DNA of 64,000 nt, taken from the NCBI GenBank assembly GCA_018223035.1, contig JAAEZD010000014.1, positions 1-64,000 on the forward strand. Direction: 5' to 3'. Positions 24,901-32,617 of this stretch are shown in pieces. This DNA comes from Heliomarina sp018223035. Its GTDB lineage: Bacteria; Pseudomonadota; Alphaproteobacteria; Rhodobacterales; Rhodobacteraceae. Under the pieces are notes generated by a model, which was not told the DNA's origin, did not search any database, and saw nothing but the letters and a program-made list of their open reading frames with translations. The position numbers and the translations under genes are program-made. How positions within the stretch are numbered: the stretch's first letter is position 1; each line of letters begins with the position of its first letter.

Positions 24901-25326
24901 TCAACGAGAGTGATCAAGGAACGTGCTGCGCTGACCTTCAGGACCGTGTTCTGCAAGTACTGCGCGCTGGACCCGGGCGACTGCCGTCACGCGAGCATGA
25001 GCAGAGCCCGACGGGCGGTAGAAATCCGATCGGACATCCCGTCCCTCCGGACACATAGACCACCCCAGGGCCGTGAGCGCCTTTTCCGCGGCGTCCCGTA
25101 TCTCATGCCGTCTCGGGCGATCCTTCACCCGAGGCTCGACATGCGCGACCTCATTGTCCTCACAGCTATAGTGTTGCTGCACCTCCAAGCTGATGACCAG
25201 GCCCGGGAATTCCGCATCGAGCCAGCACGCAACGGCGCGCGCATCCTCCTCAAGACGCCTCGCTGCCTCTCGGGTCCTTTCCATCGCCGCCAAGACTTCG
25301 GGGGAACGATCTATGGGGCTTGTCAC
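24901..25326 (-). CDS. Hypothetical protein downstream of cap5
   Basis: The 141-aa protein has no recognised family. It has an N-terminal helical part (PEVLAAMERTREAARRLEED) and a central mixed region (FPGLVISLEVQQHYSCED, VKDRPRRHEIRDAAEKAL). Its Arg-rich end is AHARVTAVARVQRAVLAEHG. A GTG at 25326 is chosen as start because AGGGAG stands 6 bases before it; an upstream in-frame ATG at 25386 has no such site. It follows cap5 by 81 bases and precedes the exonuclease by 14, so it could be read with the CBASS operon. Confidence 0.55.
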   Translation of the reverse strand: MTSPIDRSPEVLAAMERTREAARRLEEDARAVACWLDAEFPGLVISLEVQQHYSCEDNEVAHVEPRVKDRPRRHEIRDAAEKALTALGWSMCPEGRDVRSDFYRPSGSAHARVTAVARVQRAVLAEHGPEGQRSTFLDHSR

Positions 25327-25407
25327 GTGTAACTCCCTGTTGTTTTTGCATAGCCGGCAGGTTTTCAGTTCATGTTGCTCTGCCACGGCGACGAACGAGA
25401 AGCGTCG

Positions 25408-26631
25408 TTACTCCTGCAGGTCGATGTCTGAGGGAATTTTCCCTCGAGAATTCAAAAAGCCTCGGGCAAAAGCGTCTTGCTGATCTGACATTGGCCGACC
25501 AATGGCGTGGCGAAGCAGAAATCCACGTTCCGGTATCTGGTCATAGATGAGGAATGGAGGATGGACTTTATGCTGCCAGGTTCTTCCGAACTCGATCGCG
25601 CAGCACGCCGGAGCGGCAGGAAAGACAGACAGGTCTGCATCCATCCCGTGCTGATCCTTGATAGCATCGAACGTCTTTCCGACGAGCTCCCGAAAATTGG
25701 AGAGATCATTCTTGTTGCGAAGCTCAGACGCGCCAAGCCTGCTGCTCCGGATCTCCCAGATTGAAACGGATTCGTCAGGTAGCGCCCGGATGACACGATC
25801 ATCTGCAATGTCAGCGGTTACGGAGATTTTCAGCGCCACTTTCTTCGGGCCGGGAGCCCCAGGGGTGCAGGCGAACTCGAGAGGTTCACGATCGTTCGGC
25901 CATGCCCAACCCGGCCTCGGCTCCCTGTGTCTGCCGTAGACGGAAACGGGAGACAGGTCTGGAAGCAGTCGGCCCAGTTCCATGAGGACGGGCATGGGCG
26001 CGAAGCCGAACACCGCGAGATGCTCGAGCTCACCGTCCGCAAACCTTCCGTCGATCTCCCGCTCGATCTTTTTGCGAAGTGCATCGATGACGGCGGGGTA
26101 GTATTCGGGATCGTTGTCCTTATGCGCGATGTCGCGGATCTTTACGTCGATGGGACGCCGGTCTGCCGGGGTGAACTCTGGCCTCATGGCCTCGATGCAG
26201 TCGCGGAGCGGAACGGCTGTCTCGTTGTCGCCGACCGCCGCGGCGATCCGAAGGATATGGGCGGGCGTTGCATTCGGGTTTGCGAGTAGGCGCTCGATCC
26301 GCTCCTCGTTGGCGCGCTTCATCTCGCGTAAGACGTCCACGGTGTAGCGGTCGATCTTCGCGGGATCGTCGATCTCGCGGTGATGCGGATCGCACATCAA
26401 CATCAGGTTCTCGGGATCATCCGCGAGCTGGTGCGACAGGGCTGGATGGCCGCGTTCGCCGCCAGGGTCAGAGGCGATGATATGAGCCAGGTAGGCATGG
26501 TTCTTCGCCAGATCACCCGTCACGAGGTCGCCGTCGAGGCGCTTGCCACAACCGTGATACTGGCACCGGCCGGCAGCACGGCCCCATACGAGAATTCTTG
26601 TCTTCTGCGATGGACTACGCCCTCGTGCCAT
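25408..26631 (-). CDS. cap5: CBASS effector Cap5, HNH endonuclease-SAVED protein
   Basis: The 407-aa protein has an N-terminal HNH/Zn domain: C23 and C28 in RCQYHGCGKR, H50 in YLAHIIASD, N75 in DDPENLMLMC, and C80-x-x-H83-H84 in MCDPHHREID. The C-terminal SAVED domain spans about residues 210-390 (KKVALKISVTADIADDRVI, LSVFPAAPACCAIEFGRTW, HPPFLIYDQIPERG). In CBASS, SAVED binds a cyclic dinucleotide and the protein assembles to cut DNA without sequence specificity, killing the infected cell. Published CdnG-Cap5 pairs use 3',2'-cGAMP; whether this one does is inference. The ATG at 26631 has a strong AGGAGG and overlaps the E2-like gene by 17 bases. Confidence 0.92.
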   Translation of the reverse strand: MARGRSPSQKTRILVWGRAAGRCQYHGCGKRLDGDLVTGDLAKNHAYLAHIIASDPGGERGHPALSHQLADDPENLMLMCDPHHREIDDPAKIDRYTVDVLREMKRANEERIERLLANPNATPAHILRIAAAVGDNETAVPLRDCIEAMRPEFTPADRRPIDVKIRDIAHKDNDPEYYPAVIDALRKKIEREIDGRFADGELEHLAVFGFAPMPVLMELGRLLPDLSPVSVYGRHREPRPGWAWPNDREPLEFACTPGAPGPKKVALKISVTADIADDRVIRALPDESVSIWEIRSSRLGASELRNKNDLSNFRELVGKTFDAIKDQHGMDADLSVFPAAPACCAIEFGRTWQHKVHPPFLIYDQIPERGFLLRHAIGRPMSDQQDAFARGFLNSRGKIPSDIDLQE

Positions 26632-27115
26632 CCGGAGCCTCCTGTCTCTGCCTGAGGATCTCGCCGACGGATATCGGGCCCGGTGCGTTCGAGCCGCGCC
26701 AGACGCCATCGAGATGCCAGATTTCATAGAAATGGAGCCACTCGGATGCCCACGGGACGATCCTGTCGGCGATGAGCATCGTGCTGTCCCATTCGCCGGC
26801 ATCGGGGTCGAACAGGCAGAGCGCGGAGTCTTCCGGGGTATGATGATCGTAGTTCAGGTGCGGCAGATCGATGAAGTCGGTCCCCGGTCGGGGCTCGATT
26901 GGCGGGTCCAGGACATGGACCAGGGGAACGGCTTTCGGATTCTGCCATTCCCAGATGACGGCGACCTCATATTTCATCTGGAAACCCCGGAGAGGTCCGA
27001 TCCACGCGATGGCCCGACCTTCTTCCAGTATCCGCGGCCGGAGGTCAGGCCAGCGATGCCGCATGCGGTTGAGCTGGACCTGAGCAGAGCGCGGCTTCCG
27101 GGGCTTGGTCTTCAT
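26615..27115 (-). CDS. CBASS E2-like protein (short type II, E1-less)
   Basis: This 166-aa protein has the E2-only CBASS layout: a basic N-terminus, PHLNYDHHTPEDSALCLF with candidate catalytic C100, then IADRIVPWASEWLHFYEIW and LDGVWRGSNAP. Full type II CBASS has Cap2 (E1-E2 fusion) and Cap3; short type II systems carry only this E2, which acts on the cyclase C-terminus to prime it. No E1 or Cap3 gene is present here. The ATG at 27115 overlaps the cyclase stop as ATGA, so the two are translated together. Confidence 0.88.
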   Translation of the reverse strand: MKTKPRKPRSAQVQLNRMRHRWPDLRPRILEEGRAIAWIGPLRGFQMKYEVAVIWEWQNPKAVPLVHVLDPPIEPRPGTDFIDLPHLNYDHHTPEDSALCLFDPDAGEWDSTMLIADRIVPWASEWLHFYEIWHLDGVWRGSNAPGPISVGEILRQRQEAPDGTRA

Positions 27116-28353
27116 TTTCCGCGGAAACCGGGATGGAAGTGGTGGACAGGGGCCTTCGAGACCTTGGCCGCTTGTTTCGGCGCGGGCGAGATGAGGCCGG
27201 GATTGGCCACGAACCCCTTGTTGTGCTCGTAATGTGCGGCGCCGGCGGACGAGGAAAGACCGTCGATATAGGCCCGAACCGCCTTCTCGCTGACCCGCTC
27301 GCCGAACAGGTCGTCGAAGATCTTGCGTGTGTCCGCCAGGGTGGAGGTCCGGGCGCGAGCCAGTTCCGATCCCAGATGCCGCAGATCCATCCGGAAGAGC
27401 TTCATCTCCGGATCGTGCTTCGGCCACCGGTCGTTGAAGTTCTCTTCCCAGAGTGCCGGATTGCGCTCCTCGGGGCGGCGACCGCTTTCCAGGGCGACTG
27501 CCATGCGCCGGTCGAGTTCTGCGGCATAGCTCTCGAGCTGTGCGCAGATCCCGAAGGGGGATAGCGGGACCTCGGCGGCGATCTTGGAAAGATAGACAGA
27601 CACCGGGCGCTTCTCGTCTCGGTTGGCATAGCGCAAGTTGAGGTATCGCTTCATGAGCTTGAGGGCGATGACCTGCGGTGCATCCCGGATCGGATCGATC
27701 GGCTCGGGGAGCGCGTCGATGTCCGCATCGGCCATGATGGTGCCTGGCAGTAGGCGATCCTTCATCTGCAGCTTCGAGCGCACATCGCGGACATGATCCT
27801 GGAAGCTCCGGCTCGGCATCGTGATGCGGGCCCTGAAGTCTTCCGCAAAGCCGTAGGGGTTCACGCGGAACCGCTCATCACGCCCTTCATCGGGGCTGTG
27901 ATAGATCTCACCGACACGCTCGTCCCGAGGATCACGGTCCGGATCCATCGGCGTGACGTCGAGGTGCATGAAGGCGAACTGGAGCTGGATGCAGCGCGTG
28001 CATCGCTCGATCTTCTTCACGTCGGGAAAACCTTCGAAGGCGGCATGGAGCTCGTCGAGCGCCTGTCTCGGCGTCCATCCGACCGGGGTGCGAAACTCCA
28101 GGATGGCGTCCAGGTCGAACCTGTCGTCGTCCGCGCCATGAACGATGGTCGCGCCAATGGCGCGTGAGCCTTGAGGGTAGACGAGGGCGGTCTCCATGTA
28201 TCGCCGGATCGGACTGTTCGGGCGCTGGAGATGCTCGGGGATCAGGTTGTATCGTTTCGATGCGACCTGGTTGTCTCTCGGACTGAGTTCCATCTCGAGA
28301 ACAGTGCCGAGCAGCAGGGCATCGAGTTGCGGTGCGGTATCGTCGAGCGGCAT
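27112..28353 (-). CDS. cdnG: CBASS CD-NTase (cyclic oligonucleotide synthase, CdnG-like)
   Basis: The 413-aa protein has a nucleotidyltransferase core with G62-S63 in YPQGSRAIGATI, D80-x-D82 in DRFDLDAILEF, and the third acid D132 in FMHLDVTPMD. A large helical C-terminal domain follows. The enzyme makes a cyclic di- or trinucleotide when a phage is sensed. The clade assignment to CdnG comes from the pairing with Cap5 and an E2-only partner and is not proven. The C-terminus is flexible and ends in GFRGK, so a lysine follows the last glycine, which matters for E2-based conjugation. GGAGGAGG lies 8 bases before the ATG at 28353. It is the first gene of the operon. Confidence 0.9.
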   Translation of the reverse strand: MPLDDTAPQLDALLLGTVLEMELSPRDNQVASKRYNLIPEHLQRPNSPIRRYMETALVYPQGSRAIGATIVHGADDDRFDLDAILEFRTPVGWTPRQALDELHAAFEGFPDVKKIERCTRCIQLQFAFMHLDVTPMDPDRDPRDERVGEIYHSPDEGRDERFRVNPYGFAEDFRARITMPSRSFQDHVRDVRSKLQMKDRLLPGTIMADADIDALPEPIDPIRDAPQVIALKLMKRYLNLRYANRDEKRPVSVYLSKIAAEVPLSPFGICAQLESYAAELDRRMAVALESGRRPEERNPALWEENFNDRWPKHDPEMKLFRMDLRHLGSELARARTSTLADTRKIFDDLFGERVSEKAVRAYIDGLSSSAGAAHYEHNKGFVANPGLISPAPKQAAKVSKAPVHHFHPGFRGK

Positions 28354-28421
28354 CGAACAGGCCTCCTCCAGTGTGGTGCCCGACCGATTGCCTCCCTTCA
28401 ACCTTCCGCGCCAATCACCAC

Positions 28422-28450
28422 AATATATGCCATGCGTCAATTCTTTTCAA
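28422..28450 (-). promoter_or_regulatory. Sigma70-type promoter of the CBASS operon
   Basis: On the minus strand TTGAAA (28450-28445) and TATATT (28427-28422) are separated by exactly 17 bp, each with 5 of 6 consensus bases. The cyclase ATG lies about 70 bases downstream, so a leader of about 60 bases is expected. Confidence 0.65.
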
Positions 28451-28558
28451 CACTACAGGATGTATTTTGTTCTCTGTTTACCCCTGATGTGGATTCGCCG
28501 GGTTTCGTCCGTCAGGGGGGCAGATCCTTGCGAGACCTCCGGAGAGAAGGAGCATGCT

Positions 28559-28574
28559 GTTGGCAGCTGCCAAC
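28559..28574. other. parS-like palindrome, copy 1
   Basis: GTTGGCAGCTGCCAAC is a perfect 16-bp palindrome that fits the RepABC plasmid parS consensus GTTNNNNGCNNNNAAC. It is in non-coding DNA between the CBASS promoter and the 292-aa gene. An 11-mer CCGTCAGGGGG lies 39 bases upstream, as it also does near copy 2. Confidence 0.75.
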
Positions 28575-28798
28575 ACCTCGGAGAGATCAGGGAGCGAAAG
28601 ATGCAGCCGATGGCTTGTCGCGGGAAGCCGCTGTGCCCATATCAATGGCACGGCTCTGGTGATCCGTTCCGCCCACAGTGGAGAAGCATTTGTGCGCACC
28701 GCAGGACGAAAGACCTTGCTCTCTTCATCCAATCTCTTCGACGCATCGCCGTCGGCATAGTGGGCACCCAATACGGCATCTGTTGAAGGATCATCACC

Positions 28799-29677
28799 TT
28801 GTCTATTCACTCTCCCGACCAGCACGCCTTCAAGCGTGCAGCCCAGGCACTCTCGAAGCTGCCGGGCGCAAGCTCCCTGAGCGCGTGCCAGACCGCTCTT
28901 GCTCAGGCGAGCGGCCACCGTGATCTGCATCACCTGCAAGCTCTCCAGGCCAAGATGCACCACCCGGCGGAGGCTTCTGTCATCATTCAGGCCGACATCG
29001 TCTCCCGGCTTCACCGGGCCAGCGGTCTTCGGATCGGTGACATCCTCGATGCCCTGACCCGAACCAGGTTCTTCGGCGGCAATCCGGACCCGGAAACCAC
29101 GCTCGCCGTCCGAGAGGCTCTGTTCGCCGCAGATTATCCGGCTCGCGGGCGGCAGGACGTCGGAACTCCGTGCCGCGTGAAAGCCCCAGGCTATGACGAT
29201 GCGCGCGCCTTGCTTGTCGAGCGTGGCGAGGGGCCGAAGGGGCTCACGCGCGTCATGATCGATCACAGCATCATGACCTGCGTATCCCGGGAAGCCCCCG
29301 CACATCGCGCCGGGCGCCTCTTCGTGCCGCTGCGCTTCTGGATGCCTTACGGATTCTGGACGGAAGCAGATGGCGCGAAGGTCTTGTTCTCCCGCGACTA
29401 CTGCCCGCTCTGGAAAATCCAGGAGGGGCATGCCCCCGTGCGGGACGATCCGGACCGTGACGTGAAATTCGTCAAGCAGGAGTGGTATTTCGACGAGGGC
29501 TCGTTACGGGGGCCGGTCGACCAGGTTATGTCTCAAGGCCTCGACATTCTGCGAAAGCACCGGGTGGTCTCGCTGCCCCGGCTCGTGGAGTGGTTCCCCG
29601 AGTGTCTCTCGACAGGACGATGGATTTCGGACCTGAAGCGCTGGCCGGGCTTTCCCGAAGTAGTCCGGGCCGGATAA
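28799..29677 (+). CDS. Hypothetical plasmid-type protein
   Basis: The 292-aa protein is not a family I can name. Its N-terminus (DQHAFKRAAQALSKLPGA and LAQASGHRDLHHLQALQAKM) resembles the opening of small plasmid-encoded proteins of unknown function in Alphaproteobacteria, with a helix ending in a GHRD-x-H motif. The centre and end are rich in aromatic residues (PLRFWMPYGFWTEADG, SRDYCPLWKIQEG, FVKQEWYFDEGSL). The start is TTG at 28799, with AAGGA 8 bases upstream. It lies between two parS-like palindromes and is probably part of the plasmid-derived segment. Confidence 0.6.
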   Translation: MSIHSPDQHAFKRAAQALSKLPGASSLSACQTALAQASGHRDLHHLQALQAKMHHPAEASVIIQADIVSRLHRASGLRIGDILDALTRTRFFGGNPDPETTLAVREALFAADYPARGRQDVGTPCRVKAPGYDDARALLVERGEGPKGLTRVMIDHSIMTCVSREAPAHRAGRLFVPLRFWMPYGFWTEADGAKVLFSRDYCPLWKIQEGHAPVRDDPDRDVKFVKQEWYFDEGSLRGPVDQVMSQGLDILRKHRVVSLPRLVEWFPECLSTGRWISDLKRWPGFPEVVRAG

Positions 29678-29752
29678 GCGCCTGCAAATCCCACCACATG
29701 ACGGGGAATTGTCCGCATGAGGTGGGGCCGTCAGGGGGCGATCGTGCCGGAT

Positions 29753-29768
29753 GTTGGCAGCTGCCAAC
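29753..29768. other. parS-like palindrome, copy 2
   Basis: The second perfect copy of GTTGGCAGCTGCCAAC, 1,194 bp after copy 1, is in the gap downstream of the 292-aa gene. The same 11-mer CCGTCAGGGGG lies 14 bases upstream (29728-29738). Confidence 0.75.
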
Positions 29769-29930
29769 TCGGAGGAGGGGACGTTGCGCAGACTGTCACA
29801 GCACGGTTCTTTGTTGATTTCTTTGCTTTCACACTATATGTGAATGACAGGGCGACAGACCGGCTGAAACAGCGCCCACCCACCTTCACGGTTTTCGCGC
29901 GAGCGGATGGCAAGTGGTAAGTCGGATCCC

Positions 29931-29952
29931 AGGGCTGCCTTCGGGCAGCCCT
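29931..29952 (+). terminator. Strong hairpin terminator
   Basis: AGGGCTGCC-TTCG-GGCAGCCCT has perfect 9-bp arms with a stable TTCG tetraloop, followed by an AAACTTTT tract. It separates the 292-aa gene and palindrome from the convergent 180-aa gene. The short open frame ending just before it (29840-29920, 26 codons) has no ribosome binding site. Confidence 0.7.
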
Positions 29953-29983
29953 CAAACTTTTCAGGCACCCTTTTAGAGATGTC

Positions 29984-30526
29984 TCAGCGGTTGGCGAAGA
30001 CCAGCGGCCGTCCCAGGAACACGTTCTGGATCAGCATGGCGAACCGGACAGCATTCGGTCTGTTGGGAGGGGCGTAGGGTGAATCCTCCCTGCGATAGGC
30101 GCTCTCGACGCGGAGTTCGATGTGCTTGTCGCGTTTCCTGTTGATCTTCTTGACCTCGAAGAAGAGGTGATACCGGTCGTCTCTCTGTGGTGTCTCGACC
30201 GCGAGGAAGACGTAGTTACGCTTCTCCCAGGTCTGGAATACCCGCGCCCCTGGCAGCCCCGCCAGGATCGGCTGAAGGTTGTGACTGTCGGCGTAGCGGT
30301 CCGGGCAGAAGATCCGCTGATCGAAGCACATCTCATCCAGAGGGTCTCCCTCCACATGCGCCCTGGTGAACACGTGCGATTTGTAGACCACCCGCACACG
30401 CCGGTTGTTGCCGTCCGGCGTAGGGCAGAGGAACTCGAACGGATCGAGATGTACCAGGGAAATTTCCTGGCCAGCGACGAAGAAAGGGTCCCAGTAAATG
30501 CTCTGTGGCGGTGGCGGGTTTGTCAT
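29984..30526 (-). CDS. Hypothetical protein of the plasmid-derived segment
   Basis: This 180-aa protein has no recognised family. The sequence looks like a single alpha/beta domain without membrane segments (ISLVHLDPFEFLCPTPDGNN, VYKSHVFTRAHVEGDPLDEM, YVFLAVETPQRDDRYHLFFE, VKKINRKRDKHIELRVESAY). The aromatic and charged pattern is that of a soluble enzyme or binding protein. I see no clear Shine-Dalgarno before the ATG at 30526. It stands between the parS copies and next to the HExxH gene, on the same strand. Confidence 0.6.
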   Translation of the reverse strand: MTNPPPPQSIYWDPFFVAGQEISLVHLDPFEFLCPTPDGNNRRVRVVYKSHVFTRAHVEGDPLDEMCFDQRIFCPDRYADSHNLQPILAGLPGARVFQTWEKRNYVFLAVETPQRDDRYHLFFEVKKINRKRDKHIELRVESAYRREDSPYAPPNRPNAVRFAMLIQNVFLGRPLVFANR

Positions 30527-30634
30527 TCAGCGCGATCGGTAAGAAGAGAAAAGATGGGCGTTCTACCCAGTTCAAATAGGAAGAGGCAACGGCCGTCGTG
30601 AAATCTGCGGGCTCCTTTCTTGCCGAAGGCTTGC

Positions 30635-31750
30635 TCAGGACGGCTCGGAACCCTTGTCATCCCGATCGGTTGGCAGCTGCCAACCCTGGCTCCCCTTGGC
30701 TGCCTGCCGGATCCCCCACATCATGGCTTGAAAAGAGCTGGTATCCGCACGGAAGGGGATGTTCACATACATCCTGCCGTCCTCCTGAGGAGTGACCTCC
30801 ACTCCGCGGTCTGCGAGCATTTCGAGCCAGATATCGGCGATCGTCTCGAACTCCGTCAGGCTTTCCCACTGCCCATAGCGCTCCCAGAGAACACGATGGG
30901 CGTCGCGCAGGCGCAGGAAGAACGGGGAAAACCAGTGCCCCTCGAGGGCCTCCGATATCTCTCGAAGGTCCGTTTCAATATCCTGATCGAGCCCGTCGGC
31001 GGTGCCCAGCACGTAGGAGGCATACTTCACGAGGTTACCGATGTTTCGCTGCGCCTCGATCATGAGCGCGTCGTAATCGGCGTCGTGCCGACACTTCAGG
31101 ATCGCTTCCCGCACGTTCGGCCCTGCTTCGCCAAGGATGTTCAGGAAGACGCCTTGATAGTTTTCGGACGGGTCATTGCCGAAGCCTGCAGAGATACGAC
31201 AGGCGGCATACTCATCCCATGAGGCCTCGATGACCTCCAGGCGGAGCCCTTCATACCATGTGTCCGCCCTGTAACGGAGGATAACGCCCGGGAATTGCCG
31301 ATCCTTGATGGCGTTGATCTCGACATGCGCACATTCGTGGGCGATGATGTGAACCGCCTCCTGGCAGGCCTCGCTGTCGGGCTCCTCCATGAGACCTTCC
31401 AAAAAGACCGCATTGAACAGGATGTGCGATTTCAGGACCCCGTCGCGCAGGACGGCGGGTGTCATGGCGACCCCGATGCCCCACTCCTTGCTGAACGACA
31501 GATCAGAGGACGTCTCGACTCCGCGATCCAGTTCTCTCAGGGCTTCCCCATAGTCGTAGGCCAGTGTCACGCCATCCAGGGTCTCGAGGTTCATGTGCTG
31601 ACCGAAGATATTGATCAGCCCGAGGACGTTCGATCCGATGGCGCGAGCATCTTCCTCGCGAGCGTAGTTCCTGGCTGAGGCCGAGAGGTCTGTCGGCGTG
31701 GTTGTCTGCGGTTCTTCCGACAATTGATCGTCCTTGCTTCTCCTGCACAT
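30635..31750 (-). CDS. HExxH putative zinc metallopeptidase
   Basis: The 371-aa protein has a zincin motif H138-E139-C-A-H142 in AVHIIAHECAHVEI, followed about 40 residues later by an acidic helix (LRLEVIEASWDEYAACRI) that could supply the third ligand. There is no signal peptide, so it would act in the cytoplasm. The family is unknown to me; phage and plasmid zincins can cleave repressors, but nothing shows that here. The ATG at 31750 is chosen because the longer frame overlaps the parA relic. Codons for GWQLPT near the end contain the third parS-like palindrome, which is unusual inside a coding region. Confidence 0.65.
   Translation of the reverse strand: MCRRSKDDQLSEEPQTTTPTDLSASARNYAREEDARAIGSNVLGLINIFGQHMNLETLDGVTLAYDYGEALRELDRGVETSSDLSFSKEWGIGVAMTPAVLRDGVLKSHILFNAVFLEGLMEEPDSEACQEAVHIIAHECAHVEINAIKDRQFPGVILRYRADTWYEGLRLEVIEASWDEYAACRISAGFGNDPSENYQGVFLNILGEAGPNVREAILKCRHDADYDALMIEAQRNIGNLVKYASYVLGTADGLDQDIETDLREISEALEGHWFSPFFLRLRDAHRVLWERYGQWESLTEFETIADIWLEMLADRGVEVTPQEDGRMYVNIPFRADTSSFQAMMWGIRQAAKGSQGWQLPTDRDDKGSEPS
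30669..30684. other. parS-like palindrome, copy 3 (inside a coding region)
   Basis: A third perfect copy of GTTGGCAGCTGCCAAC, 916 bp after copy 2. It lies in the last codons of the HExxH gene, where it encodes GWQLPT on the minus strand. Confidence 0.7.
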
Positions 31751-31787
31751 TGAAGGTGCGGTCTCCTCGTAGTGCTGCAAATTGCGG

Positions 31788-32306
31788 TCACAGCTTGCTC
31801 CCCACCTCACGGAACAGTGCCTCGATCTCGCCGACGGCTTTCGAAATTGGCGGATAGAATTCCGTGATCGCCTGGCCGGAGATCAGTGCTTGCGTGAAGG
31901 CCTTGCGCTGCCAGAGCCGCGCCTTGGCAACCGGCACGTCCGGGTAGAGTTCCTGCAGCACCGCTGCGGTGTCGTCGCCCTCGGGCCCGACGGCCGCCAC
32001 CTGGCTCCCGACGAATCTTCAATGCCAACCGGTCTGCTTCATGATCTCGACAGTGCCCGCGGCCAAGTTGAAGTCGAAGGGAGTCGACCGAATGGGAATG
32101 ATGAGCAACTCTGCGGCGCGGACCGCGGCGTCGATCGTGCCGCCGGCATGGGACGGCGTGTCGATCACCACGCAGTCGGCGTCATCTTCCTCGGCTTGGG
32201 AGAGATAGACGATCTGCCCTGCCACCGCGCCGGAATTGACACTCGAAGGCCCCATGGGTGTGAACCTCTCGGTTGGGGATCGAATTGAGAGCTTACGACC
32301 TGTCAT
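31788..32306 (-). pseudogene. Broken ParA-family partition ATPase
   Basis: The frame contains the ParA Walker B and following region (ADCVVIDTPSHAGGTIDAAV, ELLIIPIRSTPFDFNLAAGT) up to MKQTGWH, then an in-frame TGA at 32021-32019. After it the same frame resumes with typical ParA C-terminal sequence (VGPEGDDTAAVLQELYPDV, RKAFTQALISGQAITEFYPP, SKAVGEIEALF). The N-terminal Walker A part is absent; the frame begins shortly before the PrtN-like gene. Both defects mean no working ParA. It is the decayed partition gene of a plasmid, in agreement with the parS-like sites nearby. Confidence 0.82.
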
Positions 32307-32341
32307 CTGATCTCTTCAGTTTCCTCTATTCGCATAGCATT

Positions 32342-32617
32342 TCAGCCGTTTTCTTCACCATCGTCTTGCCATTTCTTTTCAAAGTTGGCACGCGCTGCAC
32401 GATGGCGCTCCTCGATGATAGTGGCAATGTCTGTAAGCATCATGAGACGAGCTGCCTTCTGACGTTCGTCGAGCCGAAAGTAGGGTACTCGAACCTCCCC
32501 GCTGTCGACTTTCCTGGCCAATGTGTCTGCCTCATAGCCCCAGTATTGAGCCGCCACCTCAAGAGGAATTAAGGGTGTGCCGCCGAAATGGGCCAGGAGC
32601 ATATCAAGTGTTGTCAT
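32342..32617 (-). CDS. PrtN-like (pyocin activator) DNA-binding protein
   Basis: The 91-aa protein begins MTTLDMLLAHFGGTPLIPLE and continues with EADTLARKVDSGEVRVPYFR and QKAARLMMLTDIATIIEER, matching the PrtN pyocin-activator family. These are small DNA binders found in prophages, pyocin loci and mobile elements. The second ATG (32617) is chosen because GGAGG then lies 5 bases upstream. It sits between the broken parA and the integrase gene, so it may regulate the island rather than a pyocin; no phage tail genes are present. Confidence 0.75.
   Translation of the reverse strand: MTTLDMLLAHFGGTPLIPLEVAAQYWGYEADTLARKVDSGEVRVPYFRLDERQKAARLMMLTDIATIIEERHRAARANFEKKWQDDGEENG

Noticed and set aside
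28478..29431. 317-codon minus-strand frame over the 292-aa gene
   Set aside because: It overlaps a better supported plus-strand gene and a parS-like site and shows no family motif.
29717..29920. 67-codon plus-strand frame containing parS copy 2
   Set aside because: No ribosome binding site and no conserved motif; it is mainly the palindrome and terminator leader.
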